Origin: Ilyomonas sp963790435
GTDB lineage: Bacteria; Bacteroidota; Bacteroidia; Chitinophagales; Chitinophagaceae
Assembly (NCBI GenBank): GCA_963790435.1
Contig: CAWBOI010000001.1
Coordinates: 62,001-126,000, forward strand
Reading direction: 5' to 3'
Length of the DNA: 64,000 nt
The notes under the pieces are model-generated. The model saw only the letters and a list, made by a program, of their open reading frames with translations. It had not been told where the DNA came from and did not search any database. Position 1 is the stretch's first letter. Every line of letters begins with the position of its first letter. Made by a program: the position numbers and the translations under genes. Shown piece after piece: positions 1 to 8,185 of the stretch.

Positions 1-908
1 CCGAGCCCGGCGACTAAAAACGGTGTAATGCTATTTTTATGAATTGCTTTTTCAATTCGCTGATAATTATGAACATGCGCCGTGATAATAAGGTTGGGAA
101 TGCGCTTTGAAGCGTTGATGGCATGAGAAAGAACTTGCCCCATGTTTGGGCTTCCACTATGATGATTATCGAACGAATAAATAGGATGATGTAAAGCGAC
201 TATCAAAGCTTTATCTGCGGGCGCCGTATTCAGTTCGTTGGTAAGCCATTGCAGTTGATGCGAATCAACCGAACCGCCCTCAGGAACATTGGTGTACAAG
301 CCAACAATGGTTGCATACGGTGCAGTAATGGTGTGGTAAACATTGGGTAAGCTTATCGTAACTCTTGGCGCATCATGCGACACAGGATCTACATGAGGTT
401 GTGCCGTCATAAAATATTTTACCCAACCGTCTAACGAAGTTTGCGAAGCATCTATTGGGTCGCCATCGTGATTGCCCGGAATAGAAAGAATGGGAGCGTT
501 GTAATAATGATACGGATCGTAAAACTGGGCATAATAATCCTGGTATTGACCGTTGTAATACACCACATCACCTGTAATGTAAAAAAACAAAGGCTTTTGG
601 TTTTGCGGCAAATTATCTATGTCATTCATTAGTTGCGTAGCAACCGCATTTTGAAACTGCGACTGGTTGATGCCACCGACATCGCCAACCACATGAAAAA
701 TTAATTTTTGTGCCGATGCTGTGAGTGCATCAACATCAGGAACTACATTCTTAATGTCGAAATGATAAGGGGGCAAACCAATGGGATGGGGAAGAGGCTG
801 AAACCTTTGAACCGTATGAATGAGCGGTGAAAGCGGTTGAATGCCTTCGTATGCCTGCGATTTTTGTATGGGAGGTCGCTGGTGCGAAGTTCCCTGTTGT
901 AAGAGCAT
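1..908 (-). CDS. Metallophosphoesterase, purple acid phosphatase-like (3' end off window)
   Basis: The reading frame is open from an ATG at 908 to the left edge, so about 302 residues are seen and the C-terminus is missing. The ordered metal-ligand blocks of calcineurin-like/purple acid phosphatases are visible: GDVGG (about residue 75), GDVVYYNG (about 113), GNHDGD (about 145), a lone HHP (about 240) and HVHNYQR (about 278). The family hydrolyses phosphomonoesters at a two-metal centre. No signal peptide is evident at this start, and the first 60 residues are proline/glutamine-rich and unlike the core domain. It is divergent from parA, with about 250 nt between them. The substrate is not predictable. 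Confidence 0.85.
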   Translation of the reverse strand, partial: MLLQQGTSHQRPPIQKSQAYEGIQPLSPLIHTVQRFQPLPHPIGLPPYHFDIKNVVPDVDALTASAQKLIFHVVGDVGGINQSQFQNAVATQLMNDIDNLPQNQKPLFFYITGDVVYYNGQYQDYYAQFYDPYHYYNAPILSIPGNHDGDPIDASQTSLDGWVKYFMTAQPHVDPVSHDAPRVTISLPNVYHTITAPYATIVGLYTNVPEGGSVDSHQLQWLTNELNTAPADKALIVALHHPIYSFDNHHSGSPNMGQVLSHAINASKRIPNLIITAHVHNYQRIEKAIHKNSITPFLVAGL

Positions 909-1157
909 GATTGGTGTTTTACATTATGTGAAGAAAAGAATGGTAACAAAAGTAAAAGGAATAATCAACACCATACTTGATGGTATAGCAGATATTCAAT
1001 TGGTAATTTAAATATAATACTATCTCGAAAGCCTGTCTTAGCAATTTTTTGTTCACACGGGGATGAGGAAAAGAATTATTCTGCAAAACAAAAATTGCTC
1101 CCTCTTGGTACAATAAAAAAATGATATTTGCGCAATTACAAAGGGTAAACATTTTTT

Positions 1158-1958
1158 ATGGCAAGAATCATTGGTGTAGCCAATCAAAAAGGAGGCGTGG
1201 GCAAAACAACCTCTGCCATTAACCTGGCGGCAAGCTTTGCAGTGCTGGAATATAAAACATTGCTGATTGATGCCGACCCGCAAGCAAACAGCACTACCGG
1301 CGTTGGTTTTGATTTGCACAATATAACACACAGCTTGTACGATTGCATGGTGAACAATGTGCCTGCACAGGAAGTTGTATTGAAAACTGAAATTCCTAAT
1401 CTTGACCTCATTCCATCGCATATTGATTTGGTAGGAGCGGAGATAGAAATGATCAATTATCCGAACCGTGAAAATGTGATGAAAAATATGGCGCTGGCCA
1501 TTAGAAACAATTACGATTTTATTGTGATTGATTGCTCGCCTTCGCTGGGTTTAATTACCGTAAATGCATTGACCGCAGCAGATAGCGTTATTGTTCCGGT
1601 TCAGTGCGAATTTTTTGCACTGGAAGGTTTAGGCAAATTATTAAATACCATAAAAATTGTACAAAGTCGTTTAAATCCTGCGTTGCAGATTGAAGGCATT
1701 TTAATGACGATGTACGATGGCAGATTGCGATTGTGCAACCAGGTAGTGAGTGAAGTGCGACGCCATTTTGATGAAATGGTTTTCACTACTATCATTCATC
1801 GCAACACGCGGTTAAGCGAAGCGCCTTCGTTTGGCAAACCAGTCATCTTATATGATGCCGATAGCAAAGGTGCAGTCAATTATCTCAATCTTGCCAAAGA
1901 AGTATTACAAAAAAACAATCTTACCAAAATTCCTCAGGAAGAAAGAATTATGGAGTAG
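1158..1958 (+). CDS. parA: Chromosome partitioning ATPase ParA/Soj
   Basis: 266 residues. The deviant Walker A motif KGGVGKTT lies at residues 11-18, followed by the DADPQAN switch (about 39-45) and the DCSPSLG Walker B region. This is the standard ParA/Soj/MinD-type ATPase, which dimerises on ATP and binds DNA to drive origin segregation with ParB. The ATG at 1158 fits the family N-terminus. A possible -7 box (GATATTTG, 1123-1130) lies about 30 nt upstream. The stop codon TAG is the first three bases of a 7-nt-period repeat that fills the gap to parB. First gene of a likely parA-parB-DUF5683-dapB operon. Confidence 0.97.
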   Translation: MARIIGVANQKGGVGKTTSAINLAASFAVLEYKTLLIDADPQANSTTGVGFDLHNITHSLYDCMVNNVPAQEVVLKTEIPNLDLIPSHIDLVGAEIEMINYPNRENVMKNMALAIRNNYDFIVIDCSPSLGLITVNALTAADSVIVPVQCEFFALEGLGKLLNTIKIVQSRLNPALQIEGILMTMYDGRLRLCNQVVSEVRRHFDEMVFTTIIHRNTRLSEAPSFGKPVILYDADSKGAVNYLNLAKEVLQKNNLTKIPQEERIME

Positions 1959-2023
1959 TGAATGGTGAGTAGTGAATGGTGAGTAGTGAATAAATGACAA
2001 TTTTACTCACCAATAACCACTCA
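1956..2023. repeat. Heptamer-type repeat, family A, between parA and parB
   Basis: The left arm is made of alternating units GTGAATG and GTGAGTA with a 7-nt period and begins exactly at the parA stop codon (TAGTGA). A shorter inverted arm (ACTCACCAATAACCACTCA, 2005-2023) follows. The same family recurs after the DUF1080 gene at 43989-44061. Confidence 0.7.
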
Positions 2024-2040
2024 TAATTTACAGAAAAATT

Positions 2041-2961
2041 ATGGCTACAGTAAAACAACCAAAAGACGCGTTGGGAAAAGGAATTCGATCCCTTCTGCAA
2101 AATATAGATGCCGATTTAAAAACAACAGCCGGCGATTTAAAGAGCAACGTTGTAGAGCAGGCAACCTCCGTGGTGCGCATTCCGCTACATGATATTATAA
2201 CCAATCCTAAAAACCCGCGTAAAGATTTTGATGAACAATCGTTAAGCGAACTGGCATCGTCCATCAAAAACTTTGATGTGGTTCAGCCCATTACGGTTTC
2301 AAAAATAGCCAATAACAAATACCAACTGGTAGCCGGTGAACGAAGGTTCAAAGCCGCTGCTATTGCGGGTTTGAAAGATATTCCTGCTTATGTTAGGCAA
2401 ACCAATGATGCGGAATTGCTGGAGCTGGCCTTGCTTGAAAATTTGCAGCGTGAAGATTTAAATGCCATCGAAATTTCGCTAAGCTATAAGCGCATGATGG
2501 ATGAATTGAATTACACGCAGGAACAAGTGGCAGAGCGGATGGGAAAAGAGCGCAGCACGGTTGCCAATTATATTCGCTTATTAAAACTTCCGCCTGATAT
2601 ACAGCTTGCCGTTCGCAATGGTAGCATCAGCATGGGTCATGCACGAGCTTTGATAAACATTGATACAGTGGATAACCAGTTGTTCGTTTTTCATGAAATT
2701 GAAAACAGGGGATTGAGTGTCCGGCAAACTGAAGAACTGGTTCGCAATCTTTACAAACACAATGCGGATGCTGTTAAAAGTAGCGTAAAACCAAACTTGC
2801 TTCCCGCCTACAAGCGAATTGAAGATACCTTAGCCTCACATTTTGGAACCAAAGTAAAGCTGGCGCACAACAAGCAGGGATTTGGAAGCATTCACATTGA
2901 ATACTATTCGCTCGATGAATTGAACAAGTTGCTCCAACTGATGAATGTGCAGGCGAGTTAA
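2041..2961 (+). CDS. parB: Chromosome partitioning protein ParB/Spo0J
   Basis: 306 residues. The N-terminal ParB/sulfiredoxin-like CTPase domain has the GERRFKA box (about residues 99-105) and ENLQREDLN (about 132-140). A helix-turn-helix follows (YTQEQVAERMGKERSTVANY), then a short C-terminal dimerisation domain. ParB loads on parS sites and, with ParA, segregates the origin. It follows parA after 82 nt and leads into the DUF5683 gene with a 4-nt gap. I saw no parS-like palindrome (GTTTCACGTGAAAC type) in the window. Confidence 0.97.
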   Translation: MATVKQPKDALGKGIRSLLQNIDADLKTTAGDLKSNVVEQATSVVRIPLHDIITNPKNPRKDFDEQSLSELASSIKNFDVVQPITVSKIANNKYQLVAGERRFKAAAIAGLKDIPAYVRQTNDAELLELALLENLQREDLNAIEISLSYKRMMDELNYTQEQVAERMGKERSTVANYIRLLKLPPDIQLAVRNGSISMGHARALINIDTVDNQLFVFHEIENRGLSVRQTEELVRNLYKHNADAVKSSVKPNLLPAYKRIEDTLASHFGTKVKLAHNKQGFGSIHIEYYSLDELNKLLQLMNVQAS

Positions 2962-2965
2962 TAAT

Positions 2966-3661
2966 ATGCAGCGTATCGTTGTTTTTATACTGATTTTCAT
3001 TTTCGCTTCCTCTTTTGTTTTTGCCCAAAAAGATAGTGCAAAAGCAAAACTGGCAACCACTTCATTGTTTAAAGACAGTAGCGCTGTTCGGTTAAAAAAC
3101 GATACTGCAAAAAAGACAATTATAGACTCGTCTACAATTAAGGCAAAACCAAAACACGATCCGCGGATTGCTACATTTCGTTCGGCTGTGTTGCCAGGCT
3201 GGGGACAGATTTACAACCGCGAATATTGGAAGCTGCCGATTGTTTATGGTGCACTCGCCGTTCCTGCCACTTTGTATGTTTACAACAATAATTACTATAA
3301 GTGGATGAAGTTTGCCTACCAGGCTGTTTACGATTCCGTGTACAATAAAGACAATTCTTCATTGGCTAAAATTAACCCGAAAGTAAAGTACAGTAATGGT
3401 ACTCCTTTGGATTTGCCAACGTATCAATCGTACCGCAATATTTACAAACGCAATAAAGATTACAGTTTGTTGTGGTTTTTGATTTTATGGGGTGTGCAGG
3501 TTGCAGATGCCACTGTTTTTGCGCATTTAAAAGAGTTTGATGTAAGCGATAAATTAACCCTGCAAATCAACCCGTCTTATTTGCCACAAACTAAAACGGC
3601 AGGTGTTGGTTTTGTGGTGAATTTTAAACATCCTTCTGTTAAACCACTACCTTCTTTCTAA
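2966..3661 (+). CDS. DUF5683 domain protein, exported
   Basis: 231 residues from the ATG at 2966; an in-frame ATG at 2945 lies inside parB and would spoil the signal peptide. The N-terminus is a clear signal peptide ending FVFAQ. A low-complexity Ala/Lys/Asp-rich linker follows, then the DUF5683 core with an RSAVLPGWGQIYNREYWKLP block, the hallmark of this family, and two hydrophobic segments (about residues 95-115 and 175-195). DUF5683 genes commonly sit between parB and dapB in Bacteroidetes. Function unknown, probably envelope-associated. Confidence 0.85.
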   Translation: MQRIVVFILIFIFASSFVFAQKDSAKAKLATTSLFKDSSAVRLKNDTAKKTIIDSSTIKAKPKHDPRIATFRSAVLPGWGQIYNREYWKLPIVYGALAVPATLYVYNNNYYKWMKFAYQAVYDSVYNKDNSSLAKINPKVKYSNGTPLDLPTYQSYRNIYKRNKDYSLLWFLILWGVQVADATVFAHLKEFDVSDKLTLQINPSYLPQTKTAGVGFVVNFKHPSVKPLPSF

Positions 3662-3671
3662 AATATAAACA

Positions 3672-4388
3672 ATGAAAATAGCCTTGATTGGTTATGGCAA
3701 AATGGGCAAAGCGATTGAAGAGATTGCGGTGCAAAAAGGCCATGAAGTCGTGTTGAAAATTGGCAGTCAAAATGCGGATGACATGATCACTGCCAACCTT
3801 CAAAAAGCTGATGTTGCCATTGAGTTTACAACGCCGCATAGTGCCGTTCAAAACATAAAAAAATGTTTGGATGCAGGGGTTCCTGTGGTATGCGGCTCAA
3901 CAGGTTGGCTGCAACATTGGGAAGAAGTAAAAGAATATTTGCAAAACAAAAACGGAGCTTTTTTATATGGTAGCAATTTGAGTATTGGCGTGAATTTATT
4001 TTTTGAACTGAACCGATTTTTGGCTCAACTCATGGCGCCTTATAATGAATATGATGTGAAGATGGAAGAGATTCATCATACACAAAAAAAAGATGCGCCA
4101 AGCGGAACGGCTATTACTTTGGCAGAGCAAATCCTTCAATATTCAAAGCTGAAACAACAATGGACAAATAATGGTGCAAAAGCAAAAAGCGAATTAGAAA
4201 TTAAAAGTGTCCGCACCGATCCTGCTCCCGGCACACACGTCATCCAATACACGAGTGAGATTGACGACATTGAAATTAAACACACGGCTCACAACCGCAA
4301 AGGCTTTGCTGCAGGTGCAGTTATGGCAGCTGAATTTCTGCAAAACAAAAAAGGAATCTTTACAATAAAAGATGTGTTGGGATTGTAA
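3672..4388 (+). CDS. dapB: 4-hydroxy-tetrahydrodipicolinate reductase DapB
   Basis: 238 residues, the short form typical of Bacteroidetes. The N-terminal nucleotide-binding loop is GYGKMG (7-12). The catalytic block is EIHHTQKKDAPSGTA (about 132-146), with the catalytic His and Lys and the PSGTA substrate loop. The C-terminal HTAHNRKGFAAGA matches the family. It reduces the DapA product in the diaminopimelate/lysine pathway with NAD(P)H. It lies 10 nt after the DUF5683 gene and is probably the last gene of that operon. Confidence 0.96.
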   Translation: MKIALIGYGKMGKAIEEIAVQKGHEVVLKIGSQNADDMITANLQKADVAIEFTTPHSAVQNIKKCLDAGVPVVCGSTGWLQHWEEVKEYLQNKNGAFLYGSNLSIGVNLFFELNRFLAQLMAPYNEYDVKMEEIHHTQKKDAPSGTAITLAEQILQYSKLKQQWTNNGAKAKSELEIKSVRTDPAPGTHVIQYTSEIDDIEIKHTAHNRKGFAAGAVMAAEFLQNKKGIFTIKDVLGL

Positions 4389-4402
4389 AAGCAAGCTTCA
4401 TT

Positions 4403-6367
4403 TTACTGCCTGATTTCAATAACGATATTGATGTTTGAGCCATCATCATCGTTGATAATGTGAATGGTTTTTACACCAGCATCAGTGGTTCTTTCAACAC
4501 GAAAAACCGGCACTGAAACATACGTAGGAACATAGTTATCATGATAATTCTGATCAGCCGCTAAAACGTTTACTCTGTCCGCATTGGAAAGCTTTACATC
4601 TTCGGTTCGGAGTGGTGGCGAAGGCGGCGTGGCCGGTGGCAGTATGCGTTGGAAAACATCATCGGTTCTTTTATAATTTTCTCTTGCTTTCTTCCATTCT
4701 AAGCGTTGCTTTTTTATGGCTTCCTCTCCTTTTTCTTTCATCTTTGAGAATGTCTTGTTGATTATATCTGATGAAAAATGGATGGAATCTTCAATTGCCT
4801 TGAAATTGATATTTTGAAGTGAAGCCAAAGCATTGGCACTCACTTGTTGTAAAAAAGCTTTATCGAAATAAACATTCAGATTCTGATCTTTTAATTTAGC
4901 CATTTGCAGGTTGGCAGCCGCTAAACCTTCTTTTACTTTTGCAGCAATGTCCATCTTGCTTTGCAATGCATCGGCAATGCTTGCATTGATTTGATCTGAA
5001 TCAACCATCTGCGGAAGATTGGCTTGTACCTCTTTCCAATCAATATTTTCAAGGTTTTGTTTTGCCTCTTTTTGTGCATCGTCTAACAGGCTCTTCCATT
5101 TGGAAGAAGACAAAGTAGAAAGAACTACAGGTGTTACTTTCTGTAATGCTTGCTGCGCGCCGGTTACAGCTATTGTTGCAATGCTGTCAGTGAACGTTTG
5201 ATTTAAATCGGCAAGCGATTGTTTTACATCTTCCTGCAAAGAAGGAGCAAACAAACTGGCAGCATTAAACAAAGGATTGTCAACCTGTGCTGTAAGCGGT
5301 GTTATAATTATTTTTTGACCCATTACTTTCACATTGGATTCACGCTTATGGTTAAGATTACTTTGAATCGGTTGGAGCCAGGCAATCGAAAACAGCAAAC
5401 CGGTAATCAAAAACAAAGCAATCAGCTGGTGTTTGTAATTGAACGTTTTTTGCGGTTGCACCATTCGCTTTACACGTTGCAGCAATTCGCCTTTTTTGCC
5501 CGCAGCAGCCGTCATTTGAAAGCCAGCCGTTTTCTGCAAATAAGCCAGTCTTAGCAAGGCTTCTGCATACATGGTTGCATCGTATTTATAATGCAACACC
5601 CAATCATCGCAGCAGTTTTCTCTTTCTTTCCTGATGGTCTTGCTCAACAGTCTTGTAAACGGATTGAAAAACAAAATGATTTCAGCCAAACTCACCAAAA
5701 TATTGATAAGATAATCCGCACGTTTGATATGTGCTAATTCATGCAACAACACTGCTTCCAACTGTTCAGTTGTCAACTGATTGATGCTTGCCAATGGCAA
5801 CAAAATAATTGGCTTGATATAACCAATGGTAAGCGGGCTTTTGGCAAACTCTGATAAATACAAATTCACATTTTGAACAATGCCCAACTTGTCGGCCATC
5901 TCATTTACAAACCGTTCCCACACTGTGTTTGCAGGTTGTAAGCCTTCTTTACTTAACTGCTTTGTGTACCGGAAATTGCTTGCCCATTTTACGAGTAATA
6001 AAATGAGCAAAAACAAATAGGCAATCGAAAGATAAGGCATGACGCCTTCTATCTTCAGCAGGTAATTTACAATGTTGTCGTTCACTGCAAAAGAGCCTGA
6101 ATACACAACATCGTGGTGTTGTATGAATTGTTCGGCTTGCAGCGTAGCTTCTTTGCATTGTTGATAATAAAACTGAAACGTACTGACAAACCAAACAAAG
6201 CCCGCAATTTGCGCACTCAACGCTGTAACATAGCGAACATGCGCCGAGCCTTTTACAATGCTGTTAATTAAAACGGCGATGAGCCATAACAGCAACAATT
6301 GCCATAAACTGTTGGCAATGGCGTATCCTAAAGCTTGCAGGATGGGCAGTTGCAAAGACGAAAACAT
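4403..6367 (-). CDS. M56 family (BlaR1/MecR1-like) membrane metallopeptidase
   Basis: 654 residues. The N-terminus has four transmembrane segments (about 15-35, 45-65, 108-128, 222-238) around a zinc-peptidase domain with HELAH at 209-213 and the downstream ERENCCDD block near 248-255. A fifth membrane segment (about 312-330) leads to a roughly 320-residue extracytoplasmic region that is rich in Ala/Lys/Gln, likely coiled-coil, and carries no penicillin-binding sensor. It overlaps no gene but starts 2 nt after the BlaI-family repressor, its likely cleavage target. The sensor domain suggests a ligand or stress other than beta-lactam, which is inference. Confidence 0.88.
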   Translation of the reverse strand: MFSSLQLPILQALGYAIANSLWQLLLLWLIAVLINSIVKGSAHVRYVTALSAQIAGFVWFVSTFQFYYQQCKEATLQAEQFIQHHDVVYSGSFAVNDNIVNYLLKIEGVMPYLSIAYLFLLILLLVKWASNFRYTKQLSKEGLQPANTVWERFVNEMADKLGIVQNVNLYLSEFAKSPLTIGYIKPIILLPLASINQLTTEQLEAVLLHELAHIKRADYLINILVSLAEIILFFNPFTRLLSKTIRKERENCCDDWVLHYKYDATMYAEALLRLAYLQKTAGFQMTAAAGKKGELLQRVKRMVQPQKTFNYKHQLIALFLITGLLFSIAWLQPIQSNLNHKRESNVKVMGQKIIITPLTAQVDNPLFNAASLFAPSLQEDVKQSLADLNQTFTDSIATIAVTGAQQALQKVTPVVLSTLSSSKWKSLLDDAQKEAKQNLENIDWKEVQANLPQMVDSDQINASIADALQSKMDIAAKVKEGLAAANLQMAKLKDQNLNVYFDKAFLQQVSANALASLQNINFKAIEDSIHFSSDIINKTFSKMKEKGEEAIKKQRLEWKKARENYKRTDDVFQRILPPATPPSPPLRTEDVKLSNADRVNVLAADQNYHDNYVPTYVSVPVFRVERTTDAGVKTIHIINDDDGSNINIVIEIRQ

Positions 6368-6369
6368 GG

Positions 6370-6753
6370 TTATTGTTTTTTCAAATTATCAAGCAATTCC
6401 TGGATGGCATTCAGTTCGTCAGCCGACGGAGAGTTGTTGCCCAACGCCTGCATCACAAGTTGCGTGGCAGAGCCGCCAAACAACGAGTTTACCATTTTAT
6501 CAACCAACTGGCGTTGTGTTTTTTCTTTCGAAATGATGGCTTCGTAAATATGCGTTTTGCCGCTGTCATCGCGTTTCACAATGCCTTTTTCGTGCATAAT
6601 CTGCATCAACTTCAAAGTGGTGGTATAGCCGCAATCTTTGTACTGGCTTAGTTCTTCATGTACTTCCCGAACGGTGGCTTGTTTTCTATCCCACAACACT
6701 CGTAAGATCTCCAGTTCGCTTTCTGTTGGTTTGATATTTTTTTGTTCAATCAT
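6370..6753 (-). CDS. BlaI/MecI/CopY family transcriptional repressor
   Basis: 127 residues, the usual size. The winged-helix N-terminus includes the family signature PTESELEILRVLW and TVREVHEEL, then YTTTLKLMQIMHEKGIVKRD. The C-terminal helix region serves dimerisation and proteolytic release. It is co-transcribed with the M56 peptidase downstream, 2 nt away. A perfect 7+7 bp dyad lies immediately upstream of its start codon and is a likely auto-operator. Confidence 0.95.
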   Translation of the reverse strand: MIEQKNIKPTESELEILRVLWDRKQATVREVHEELSQYKDCGYTTTLKLMQIMHEKGIVKRDDSGKTHIYEAIISKEKTQRQLVDKMVNSLFGGSATQLVMQALGNNSPSADELNAIQELLDNLKKQ

Positions 6754-6754
6754 G

Positions 6755-6774
6755 ATTACGATTTTTTTCGTAAT
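6755..6774 (-). promoter_or_regulatory. Candidate BlaI operator (ATTACGA-N6-TCGTAAT)
   Basis: A perfect inverted repeat with 7-nt arms and a 6-nt T/A spacer sits one base before the blaI-like start codon. BlaI-family repressors bind such dyads at their own promoters. That this one is bound is inferred from position and symmetry. Confidence 0.5.
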
Positions 6775-6779
6775 GCAAA

Positions 6780-6821
6780 ATAAAACATTCCTTTCGGTTG
6801 CGTGTTAAAAGAATGTTTTAT
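6780..6821 (-). terminator. Terminator hairpin after panC
   Basis: Perfect 11-bp inverted repeat ATAAAACATTC / GAATGTTTTAT with a 20-nt loop and a T-rich run in the minus direction, just after the panC stop codon. Confidence 0.55.
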
Positions 6822-6847
6822 CCTTAAATATTTTGATGAACGGAAAT

Positions 6848-7690
6848 TTACAGCAGCATATTATCAATCAAACGCACACTGCTGAGGTAAGCTGCAACCA
6901 ATGCCACTTTTGGTTTAGCATTATGTTTTGTTTTTATTTCCTGCAAGGTTTCGGCGTCGCAAACGGTAACATAATCAATCTTTCCAAAGCCAGCCTCTTT
7001 GATGATTTGCATAGCTTTTTCCTTTGCTTCTTCAAAGTTTGTTTTTGCCCCTTTTTCTTTGATAAAAGAAAGCGCATTGTACAAAGCAACAGCTCGTTGT
7101 TTGTCGTCATCACTCAATCTTAAATTTCTACTGCTCATCGCAAGACCTGATGGTTCGCGAACCGTTGGATGAACAATGATTTCAATGGATAAATTCAAGA
7201 GTTCAACCAGCTTTTTTATCACCATACATTGCTGATAATCTTTTTGTCCAAAATAAGCTTTGTGTGGCTGAACAATCTTGAACAAACGATGCACCACCTG
7301 GCACACACCCTGAAAATGTCCGGGCCGATATTTCCCTTCCAATATCGTTTCCAGATCGCCAAGATTATAAGTGTCTGTTGGTTTGCCTTCTGGGTAGATT
7401 TCATCAATATCGGGCAAAAACAAAACATCCGTTCCATCTTCGGTTAAAAAAAGAATGTCTTTTTCTAAAGTAACAGGATATTTATTAAAATCGTTGCTGT
7501 CGTTGAATTGCGTGGGGTTTACAAAAATGCTGCAAACTGTTATATCATTTTGTTTTCGGCTGGCTTCAATTAAAGACAAATGACCTCCATGAAGCGCGCC
7601 CATTGTTGGTACAAGGCCAATGGTTTTGCCCCATTTTTTTAGGGAATTAATTTTTGCAATTAGGTCTGTTTTCTTTTTATAAAGAATCAT
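6848..7690 (-). CDS. panC: Pantothenate synthetase PanC
   Basis: 280 residues from the ATG at 7690; a TTG four codons upstream is less likely. It carries the ATP-binding GLVPTMGALHGGHLSL block, QKDYQQ, and the KMSKS-like AMSSRNLRLS motif. It joins pantoate and beta-alanine with ATP to give pantothenate, the CoA precursor. It stands alone on the minus strand; no panB or panD is in the window. Confidence 0.96.
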   Translation of the reverse strand: MILYKKKTDLIAKINSLKKWGKTIGLVPTMGALHGGHLSLIEASRKQNDITVCSIFVNPTQFNDSNDFNKYPVTLEKDILFLTEDGTDVLFLPDIDEIYPEGKPTDTYNLGDLETILEGKYRPGHFQGVCQVVHRLFKIVQPHKAYFGQKDYQQCMVIKKLVELLNLSIEIIVHPTVREPSGLAMSSRNLRLSDDDKQRAVALYNALSFIKEKGAKTNFEEAKEKAMQIIKEAGFGKIDYVTVCDAETLQEIKTKHNAKPKVALVAAYLSSVRLIDNMLL

Positions 7691-7770
7691 AAACGGCTTC
7701 AATTGAGCCGCAAAGTGAAGTAAAAGAGTTTATACAGCAAAGGGAGGGAAGCGAAAAGACATTGTGCATT

Positions 7771-7800
7771 AAAAAACGCAGGTTTTTGGTCTGCGCTTTT
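7771..7800 (-). terminator. Terminator after the small gene at 7804
   Basis: On the minus strand, GCGCAG and CTGCGT arms flank an A-rich loop and are followed by TTTTTT. Its position directly after the stop codon supports the 7804-8046 gene being transcribed. Confidence 0.55.
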
Positions 7801-7803
7801 TGG

Positions 7804-8046
7804 TTAGTTATTGCAAAAAATAAACAAGACTTGTTCTGGTTTTTCGCCGCAAAAGGCTTTTAGCAATTGGTGTCTTCCGGTAATTTTTTTATGCTCAACA
7901 AAATCCAGGAATTCATTTGTACGCACAAAAGCCTGAAACGACTCGATATAAGGAAATAGTTTTTTCATGTTCTGCTTTTCTGTTTCAATGTCTTCACTGC
8001 TTAAGATGGCATCTTTCGATTTCAATAGTATTAATTCCCTTTCCAT
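7804..8046 (-). CDS. Hypothetical protein, 80 residues
   Basis: The ATG at 8046 is preferred over a TTG at 8055. The protein is acidic/hydrophobic with no signal peptide or membrane span, and includes a DFVEHKKITGRHQLLKAF stretch. I do not recognise a family. Reality is supported by unbiased codon use, a terminator directly downstream and an AT-rich upstream region. It is divergent from the FUSC gene. Confidence 0.5.
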   Translation of the reverse strand: MERELILLKSKDAILSSEDIETEKQNMKKLFPYIESFQAFVRTNEFLDFVEHKKITGRHQLLKAFCGEKPEQVLFIFCNN

Positions 8047-8185
8047 AATTCTCAATTTTAATAATAAATACTAAAATTGATACCAAAAATACCTACACGT
8101 TTGTTCTGTGGAAAACCTGTTCATTATTTTAATTAAATCTTAAGGTGAAGTATAAAACCCATGTCCGGTTTAAGTTTGCAAATTC

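Noticed and set aside
1158..2961. parS sites near parAB
   Set aside because: No GTTTCACGTGAAAC-like palindrome was seen in the window.
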